The position numbers and the translations under genes are program-made. Under the pieces are notes generated by a model. That model ran no database searches. It was not told the origin of the DNA and saw only the letters and a list, made by a program, of their open reading frames with translations. From HGM13233 sp964478515 (GTDB lineage: Bacteria > Bacillota > Clostridia > Oscillospirales > Ruminococcaceae): 53,358 nucleotides of DNA. The stretch is taken from contig CAYZIL010000014.1 in NCBI GenBank assembly GCA_964478515.1, forward strand, positions 1 through 53,358, read 5' to 3'. Below are positions 49,175 to 53,358 of this stretch, piece after piece (position 1 is the first letter of the stretch; every line of letters begins with the position of its first letter).

Positions 49175-49885
49175 TTACTCCCTTTGTATTTCATAGTCGC
49201 AATACCCAAGCGCAGTACACAGCGCAAAATTGCTGCGGTATTCCTCACTGCAAAGGCGCGCGAGTTCAGTTTCGTTTGTCATAAAACCGCACTCAAGCAG
49301 CACCGTGGGACAACTTGCCGTGCGCGTAATGTATATTCGCTGCTCTGCCGGCTTGCACAGCCGGCGATTGTCAGGCTGAAGCGACGAAATAACACTCGAG
49401 AGGATGCACTCCGCCAAAAGCTGGCTCGTGGGCTCCTGCAAGCCGTAAAACGTCTGTGCGCCCCATTGTGACGTATCTGAGTAGGCATTCTGGTGCACAC
49501 ATATCAGCACACTGTCGGCAAAACTTTCAGCCAGAGCGACGCGGTTGCGAATGTCCGAACTTTTGCGCTCGGAAACGCTGTTAAGGCCCTCGTCTTCGGT
49601 GGAAGCATCGGCCGAGCGCGTCATTACAACACAATAGCCGCACACGGTAAAATAATCGCGCATGGCCAGCGCCATCTCGAGGTTGATGTCTTTTTCGTTA
49701 ATACCGTTGCTGAGCGCGCCAGGGTCAAACCCGCCGTGTCCCGCGTCAATTACAATAACCCGACGGGCATACTGTGTGCTGCCGTTGAATACGCCGCTGG
49801 CAAAGCGCACCGATAATTCTGCAAATGCTACTGCCGTAACTATTGCCAGCGACGCTATTGCCAAACCGAATCTTTTTGCTTTCAT
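49175..49885 (-). CDS. cwlD: N-acetylmuramoyl-L-alanine amidase CwlD type
   Basis: Zinc amidase_3 enzyme needed to form muramic-delta-lactam in the spore cortex. The 236 residues have a signal-anchor, then VIDAGHGGFDPGA (metal His), NEKDINLEMA (metal Glu), SVLICVHQNAYSD (metal His) and TVLLECGFMTN (catalytic Glu). The start ATG 49885 has GGGTG upstream; GTG at 49894 is an alternative. The short length and N-terminal anchor fit CwlD better than vegetative amidases. No sigma-E/G promoter was convincingly seen. Confidence 0.9.
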   Translation of the reverse strand: MKAKRFGLAIASLAIVTAVAFAELSVRFASGVFNGSTQYARRVIVIDAGHGGFDPGALSNGINEKDINLEMALAMRDYFTVCGYCVVMTRSADASTEDEGLNSVSERKSSDIRNRVALAESFADSVLICVHQNAYSDTSQWGAQTFYGLQEPTSQLLAECILSSVISSLQPDNRRLCKPAEQRIYITRTASCPTVLLECGFMTNETELARLCSEEYRSNFALCTALGYCDYEIQRE

Positions 49886-49962
49886 AATTATCACCCGTAA
49901 AACGATATGTCGCAGCGCAGGTAATAATTCTTTATATAACGGCGTCGTTTCTCTTTAATTAT

Positions 49963-50418
49963 TTAAATGCGAAACACGACCTGAAAATCCTCAAAAACAA
50001 CCGGCATATCTTCGTCAAAAACATACCCGCACTCGCGGGCGTCTGCACTGAAAAAGCGAATATGGCTCTTTCGCCAACTGTCAAGATCATCATCCTCGCC
50101 TTCCCTTTTACAGACGTCGAAACTTACGTCTTTGAACTTGAGAATAGTTACTGCCGTGGTTTGAATAACACATTGCGGCGCGCCGCCCCAGTCTGTCACA
50201 ATGCTGTAATCACCGACTTTGGGCAAAGGCAGCGCGCATTGTCGGTAATAAAAAAGGCTGCTGGCTGTCGCGCGTTTCTTACCGGACAAAACGAGCGTCA
50301 AAAGCTCGTTTGCCGCTTTTTCATTCGTCTCAAAATGAAAGCTTTCCACATACCGTGTCTGCTGCGGTATGTTGCACTTTTGTTTGCAATCCTGCCAGAA
50401 TTCTTCTATAGTCTTCAT
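49963..50418 (-). CDS. ASCH domain protein
   Basis: A 151-residue protein of the ASCH (PUA-like) family, predicted to bind RNA; related proteins hydrolyse N4-acetylcytidine. FHFETNEKAANELLTLVLSGKKRATASSLFYY and the following PKVGDYSIVTDWGGAPQCVIQTTAV are the core. The last part RFFSADARECGYVFDEDMPVVFEDFQVV also fits. ATG at 50418 has no ribosome site and lies 7 nt after a good -10, so the message may be leaderless. It is the first gene of the accessory end; whether it belongs to the prophage is unclear. Confidence 0.88.
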   Translation of the reverse strand: MKTIEEFWQDCKQKCNIPQQTRYVESFHFETNEKAANELLTLVLSGKKRATASSLFYYRQCALPLPKVGDYSIVTDWGGAPQCVIQTTAVTILKFKDVSFDVCKREGEDDDLDSWRKSHIRFFSADARECGYVFDEDMPVVFEDFQVVFRI

Positions 50419-50425
50419 ATTTATT

Positions 50426-50454
50426 ATTATATTGTTTATTGCAGCGCAGCGCAA
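50426..50454 (-). promoter_or_regulatory. Promoter of the ASCH gene, predicting a leaderless transcript
   Basis: On the minus strand TTGCGC (50449-50454), a 17-nt spacer and a perfect TATAAT (50426-50431). The start codon is only 7 nt beyond the -10. The -35 lies inside the end of the gp10-like gene. Confidence 0.68.
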
Positions 50455-50750
50455 TGCCATTTTTGCGTATATGAAAACGGTCGGCAATTCCTAATTGTGA
50501 GCGGCCGCTTGTTTTTGCCGTGGCCGGTCCCCAGCTCAACATAGGCGGCATACTCAACATTAGTGCCGATATAGACGTCGTTGCCGTCGACTGAATACTG
50601 TATGCTGTTGCGCAGTCGCCCGGTGTCCACCGGCGCGGCCTTTGACGCGTACTCAGTCGCCTTTACACCAATTGCCGTCAAGCCCGCCTCGGTGGCCTCG
50701 CGCAGCTTTTGCAGCACCTCGTTTGAGTTGTCCTTAATGTCTATGCTCAT
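50436..50750 (-). CDS. HK97 gp10-like phage protein, shortened C-terminus
   Basis: A 104-residue protein of the HK97 gp10 / tail-completion family, which helps join head and tail. SIDIKDNSNEVLQKLREATEAGLTAIGVKATEYASKAAPVDTGRLRNSI and VYIGTNVEYAAYVELGTG are family hallmarks. After ELGTG the family usually goes on for another 30-40 residues ending in a PFLKPA motif; here an unrelated tail ends the frame, so the gene looks truncated. ATG at 50750 follows AGGAG. No other head-tail connector genes remain nearby, supporting a decayed prophage. Confidence 0.75.
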   Translation of the reverse strand: MSIDIKDNSNEVLQKLREATEAGLTAIGVKATEYASKAAPVDTGRLRNSIQYSVDGNDVYIGTNVEYAAYVELGTGHGKNKRPLTIRNCRPFSYTQKWHCAALQ

Positions 50751-50767
50751 GTAAAGTCTCCTGACAG

Positions 50768-50796
50768 GCAAAATAAAAGCACCGCTGTTGCGGCGC
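50768..50796 (-). terminator. Minus-strand intrinsic terminator
   Basis: A 7-bp stem (50790-50796 with 50779-50785, one G-T pair), 4-nt loop, then TTTTATTTT on the minus strand. It lies between the small-protein genes and the gp10-like gene. Confidence 0.65.
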
Positions 50797-50859
50797 CAAC
50801 TGACCGTGCTATTCTCGTTCTGCTATGGTATAGTTAATACCAAGGGGGGGAATATCATC

Positions 50860-51192
50860 GTGGATTTCTATGAAATACGCTTAAACCGCAAGGAATTTGA
50901 CGCGCTTTGCGCCCTAAATAACGCCAACGACGAACACTGCGCCATTGCTGTCGACGAAAAGAATCGGACTGCATTTTACCATTTGCAAGAACTCGGCCTC
51001 GCCAACATTTCTTTTAGCGGTGGCGAAATTTCCAACAAGACAGCGACTCTGACTTTTACCGGCAAGAATTACTTGCGCTACGCCAAAGAACGCCGCCACG
51101 ACAAACGTTTTGAAAACACCCGGTATTGGATTACCACCTCTATTGCATTGGCTGCCCTGGTCGTTTCCGTTGTCGCGCTGCTATACCCGTAA
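50860..51192 (+). CDS. Small C-terminally anchored membrane protein, hypothetical
   Basis: A 110-residue protein that I cannot assign. Residues 1-80 look like a winged-helix-type soluble domain (LNRKEFDALCALN, FYHLQELGLANISFSGGEISNKTATLTFTGKNYLRY), and a basic stretch leads to one C-terminal membrane helix (YWITTSIALAALVVSVVALLYP). The start is GTG at 50860 with a strong GGGGGGG site. It is the only plus-strand gene among the phage remnants and lies between terminators, like an independent cargo gene. Its end overlaps the convergent small gene by 12 nt. Confidence 0.65.
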   Translation: MDFYEIRLNRKEFDALCALNNANDEHCAIAVDEKNRTAFYHLQELGLANISFSGGEISNKTATLTFTGKNYLRYAKERRHDKRFENTRYWITTSIALAALVVSVVALLYP

Positions 51193-51309
51193 TATCGCCA
51201 TTACCAGCGCGGCAATGCTGGTAACGAACGCGAGCGCAATAATTATGTCGTGTATCAGCCAGGCTATTTCCGGTATTCCGTACTCCTGCCACTCTCTAAT
51301 CCATTTCAC
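51181..51309 (-). CDS. Small membrane protein, hypothetical
   Basis: A 42-residue protein starting GTG at 51309, 8 nt after AAAGGAGG. It has an amphipathic N-terminus (KWIREWQEYGIPEIAW) and one membrane helix (HDIIIALAFVTSIAALVMAI). It is too short for a family call; holin-like or regulatory small proteins look like this. It converges on the 110-residue gene with a 12-nt overlap. Confidence 0.5.
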   Translation of the reverse strand: MKWIREWQEYGIPEIAWLIHDIIIALAFVTSIAALVMAILRV

Positions 51310-51335
51310 TGTTGTTTCCTCCTTTTGGGCATAAG

Positions 51336-51363
51336 AAAAGCACCGTATTGCTACGATGCTTTT
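51336..51363. terminator. Bidirectional terminator after the 59-residue gene
   Basis: A 12-bp stem (51336-51347 with 51352-51363, one G-T pair) and a 4-nt loop, with A-rich and T-rich sides. On the minus strand it directly follows the stop codon of the 59-residue gene, ending the two-gene MuF unit. Confidence 0.8.
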
Positions 51364-51542
51364 CAATAAAGCGCGTCTTTTTCGTATTTAACTTCTATCG
51401 GCTTTCCGCTGTCGAGAGCGTTCTGAATCGTTTGTTCGATGTTTGTTTGCTGAACAACAGTGAGACCATACCACGGTACGGCTTCATTGAACTTATCTTC
51501 ATACATCCTCATGAGCCTATCAATTTCATCAGGCACGCTCAT
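51363..51542 (-). CDS. 59-residue protein downstream of the MuF/zincin gene
   Basis: A protein of 59 residues starting ATG at 51542, with AGGAGGTA upstream, and 7 nt after the stop of the MuF gene. It is acidic and helical (VPDEIDRLMRMYEDKFNEAVPWYG, then VVQQTNIEQTIQNALDSGKPIEVKYEKD). I know no family name. The position directly after a phage head protein with a toxin-like domain and before a terminator is where an immunity or inhibitor protein is found in polymorphic toxin loci. That role is an inference from context only. Confidence 0.65.
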   Translation of the reverse strand: MSVPDEIDRLMRMYEDKFNEAVPWYGLTVVQQTNIEQTIQNALDSGKPIEVKYEKDALY

Positions 51543-51549
51543 TACCTCC

Positions 51550-52797
51550 TTATATCATCGTTTTTAGCATATCGCAGAACACGCCATAAGACTTTGGCAA
51601 ATACTGCTTTATAACGGCTATGCTATCGGCGTTCGCCATCTCCCCTGAATACATCTCTGCAAATGCCTCAGTTGCAAGGCCACAATCATTTCCAAATGAC
51701 CTATCTTTCCAGTACTTTGCGCCGTGGCCCGAAACAACATGAATTTTGGCGCCGGTAGCGCCCTCTGCCATATCGCACAAATCCGATACCGACCGTTTTG
51801 GCAATGTCCCAAGCTCTCTTTCAAAGGCTTTATACGCAAACGTTTTTGCGTACCTTGGTGTTGCTAACATTGTACCATTCTTTTTCCAAAACGTATAGTC
51901 CCAATCAGAAATAAATTTATTATCGTGCAGCCAATCATAGTCTGTCGCATGCAACGCGAAGTCAGCTTTCAGCTTATTATCATAATCATCAACGATCGAT
52001 TTGACTTCGGCCTTTATGGTTTTCTGCAACTCGCCGCCGTTATACGAAGAAGAAAAAGTATACCCGGAAGTCCCCAACGCCTTTTTCGTCGCGTAATCAA
52101 GTGCGTGACCCGATTCGTGGAAGGTTACTTGGTATGGCGTATTAATTGTGTCACCAGTGGCGTTCTTAGCCTCGTTAATGTGTATTCTGCTGCTATTGGC
52201 TTCGCAGTGTTGTATTCCCGCCGTATTTTTATCAACAACCTCAATTTCATCGGCATGCTTATTCAAAAGTGCTTGAGCGTCAGCATTTGTGCAATTATCA
52301 ACAGCGTCCATCATAGCGTCATAATTTGCCCTATCAAGTTTCTGCGCAAGATCGTTTGTATAAGCGCGCAGCTGCCCTTGTTGGGAAGGTGCTGACGCGC
52401 CGGTGGTATTCATTCGTGCCTGCTCCCATTCTTTATAGCTCATATCTTTTATGAGTTGCCCGTTGAGTTGGTCTCTCCTGTATGCCGGCTCTACCTCGTC
52501 AAAGCCACCGACAATATCCTGCCGCCGGCAGCGGCAGTTGTATATCTCCCGCGCCGGCCCCGAAGGATCGCCTGGATACATCAGCTTGACGCCGCCGACG
52601 TCAAAGGGTTCGTCTATACCAACCTGCTGTGCGTCTGCCGCAGCATGGCTGTCTCGGGTGCGGGCGTCCAGTGTTGCCAACCACTCCTTTTTGAGCGTAA
52701 AACCGTATTTCGACAGTTTGTCCCTGACTGAATACGCCGTCTGCTCTCTTGCCCCGTTCTCGGCGCCGGTGATGGCCGTACGGGCGCATTTATCCAA
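51550..52797 (-). CDS. 5'-truncated MuF-type phage head protein with C-terminal zincin-like domain
   Basis: A protein of at least 415 residues. The first part is the C-terminal half of a MuF/SPP1 gp7 head-morphogenesis domain (CARTAITGAENGAREQTAY, LKKEWLATLDARTRDSHAAADAQQVG, LMYPGDPSGPAREIYNCRCR). The C-terminal half has YQVTFHESGHALDYATKK, a zinc-protease HExxH-like signature, and a late LATEAFAEMYSGEM with a possible third ligand Glu. MuF proteins with C-terminal toxin domains are known in Firmicutes phages. The N-terminal part of MuF is missing: the frame runs straight into a 155-bp repeat at 52797 with no ribosome site. It is a broken gene, but its effector half is intact. Confidence 0.8.
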   Translation of the reverse strand: MDKCARTAITGAENGAREQTAYSVRDKLSKYGFTLKKEWLATLDARTRDSHAAADAQQVGIDEPFDVGGVKLMYPGDPSGPAREIYNCRCRRQDIVGGFDEVEPAYRRDQLNGQLIKDMSYKEWEQARMNTTGASAPSQQGQLRAYTNDLAQKLDRANYDAMMDAVDNCTNADAQALLNKHADEIEVVDKNTAGIQHCEANSSRIHINEAKNATGDTINTPYQVTFHESGHALDYATKKALGTSGYTFSSSYNGGELQKTIKAEVKSIVDDYDNKLKADFALHATDYDWLHDNKFISDWDYTFWKKNGTMLATPRYAKTFAYKAFERELGTLPKRSVSDLCDMAEGATGAKIHVVSGHGAKYWKDRSFGNDCGLATEAFAEMYSGEMANADSIAVIKQYLPKSYGVFCDMLKTMI

Positions 52798-52801
52798 AAA
52801 T

Positions 52802-52838
52802 AAAAAAAGCCGTCGCGAACGATACGCAGTCCGCGACG
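52802..52838 (-). terminator. Terminator hairpin in repeat copy 1
   Basis: CGTCGCG (52811-52817) and CGCGACG (52832-52838) form the stem. On the minus strand it is followed by seven T. It sits directly upstream of the truncated MuF gene and would block transcription into it. Confidence 0.75.
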
Positions 52839-52956
52839 TGCTCTTGAATAATGCTGTGGGAGTGACAACGTCAAGCGCTCCGCAAAATGCCGCCCTGTGG
52901 CGTTTTGCGGTAAGGAGGAGCGACGCAGTGAGCAAGAGACGGATTTGTCAGAAAAT

Positions 52957-52993
52957 AAAAAAAGCCGGCGCGAACGATACGCAGTCCGCGACG
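52957..52993 (-). terminator. Terminator hairpin in repeat copy 2
   Basis: Same as copy 1 but with one stem mismatch (CGGCGCG instead of CGTCGCG), followed by a T-run on the minus strand. Confidence 0.6.
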
Positions 52994-53112
52994 TACTCTT
53001 GAATAATGCTGTGGGAGTGACAACGTCAAGCGCTCCGCAAAATGCCGCCCTGTGGCGTTTTGCGGTAAGGAGGAGCGACGCAGTGAGCGAGAGACGGCTG
53101 AAATCTAATAAT

Positions 53113-53149
53113 AAAAAAAGCCGTCGCGAACGATACGCAGTCCGCGACG
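53113..53149 (-). terminator. Terminator of the tRNA-Cys unit (partial repeat copy)
   Basis: The 7-bp stem 53122-53128 with 53143-53149 and a T-run on the minus strand, 3 nt after the tRNA-Cys 3' end. Confidence 0.82.
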
Positions 53150-53152
53150 ACG

Positions 53153-53227
<75 letters not shown>

Positions 53228-53292
53228 GGAAAAAATCAGCCGCCCGATTGCTCATTCGCGTATGTTCGCGAGTTCAACTACCGGAACGGCTA

Positions 53293-53358
53293 TGGAGCGG
53301 ATTACGAGATTCGAACTCGCTACCTCCACCTTGGCAAGGTGGCGCTCTGCCAAATGAG
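53293..53358 (-). tRNA. tRNA-Gly (anticodon GCC), 5' end cut by window edge
   Basis: Minus strand, 66 nt seen; about 8 nt of the 5' acceptor side lie beyond the window. The anticodon arm is CCACC-TTGCCAA-GGTGG with anticodon GCC. The T arm contains GTTCGAATC, the 3' acceptor strand is AATCCGC, and T then CCA are encoded. Confidence 0.93.

Larger units (their letters stand above)
52799..53150 (-). repeat. Tandem 155-bp direct repeat, two full copies plus 41 bp
   Basis: Copies start at 52799, 52954 and 53110 (periods 155 and 156), and differ at only a few positions. Each full copy contains a terminator-type hairpin (CGTCGCG with CGCGACG; one mismatch in copy 2) next to a run of A, and a 12-bp inverted repeat such as 52880-52891 with 52899-52910. 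The third, partial copy is the terminator of tRNA-Cys. The first copy abuts the broken MuF gene. Translated frames through this region are repeats of repeats and not genes. Confidence 0.85.

Noticed and set aside
52846..52874. TTGACG...TATTCA promoter-like pair in each 155-bp repeat (minus strand)
   Set aside because: The -10 has only three of six matches and an 18-nt spacer, and the transcript would be only the terminator hairpin.
52799..53150. Possible CRISPR array in the repeat region
   Set aside because: Only two and a fraction copies, 155-bp units without spacers of fixed length, and no cas genes.

Overview
The window looks like a scaffold from an uncultivated, endospore-forming member of the Clostridia, with fairly GC-rich coding. 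The support is a spoIIIA operon (spoIIIAA to spoIIIAH, interrupted by a 100-N assembly gap), a three-gene GerA-type germination operon, yunB, a spoIIM-like gene and cwlD, together with Gram-positive housekeeping clusters (hprK-murB-rapZ-whiA-dnaE-pfkA, asp23-nusB-...-recN, queA-tgt-yajC). The code is the standard bacterial one: UGA is used freely as a stop. I ran no database searches. Identifications rest on motifs, length, gene order, start sites and spacing.

Layout. 1-9 kb: malQ, small envelope proteins, a DNA glycosylase, a galactokinase-family kinase, two flavoprotein-type genes, trmB, an M20 amidohydrolase, nrdR and a DUF421/DUF4363 pair. 9-12.4 kb: the ger operon. 12.4-20.5 kb: hprK, murB, rapZ, whiA, dnaE, pfkA. 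20.6-22 kb: yunB, a small Cys-rich protein and a poorly coding stretch with a strong promoter and a candidate small RNA. 22-28 kb: ligA, spoIIIA, asp23. 28.4-38.8 kb: a tightly packed block from nusB through isoprenoid (ispA, dxs), NAD kinase, argR and recN to tyrS. 38.9-44.7 kb: dapA and asd on the minus strand, then queA, tgt, yajC, a TIGR04086-like membrane protein and the spoIIM-like gene. 44.7-49.9 kb on the minus strand: a XerC/D recombinase, a palindrome-rich intergenic region, an FtsX-type permease with an interrupted membrane-fusion partner, radA and cwlD.

50-53.36 kb is an accessory end that looks like a decayed prophage beside tRNA genes. It holds an ASCH protein with a promoter predicting a leaderless message, a shortened gp10-like gene, two small membrane-protein genes, a 59-residue gene, and a 5'-truncated MuF-type phage head protein carrying a zincin-like HESGH domain. 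These are followed by two and a fraction copies of a 155-bp repeat and by tRNA-Cys(GCA) and a truncated tRNA-Gly(GCC).

The most interesting points are the MuF/zincin gene paired with a 59-residue gene and its own terminator, the 155-bp terminator-bearing repeats, a probable ATC start codon in dapA, an in-frame UGA in the membrane-fusion gene, a yajC terminator that contains the ribosome site of the next gene, and the candidate small RNA near 21.8 kb.
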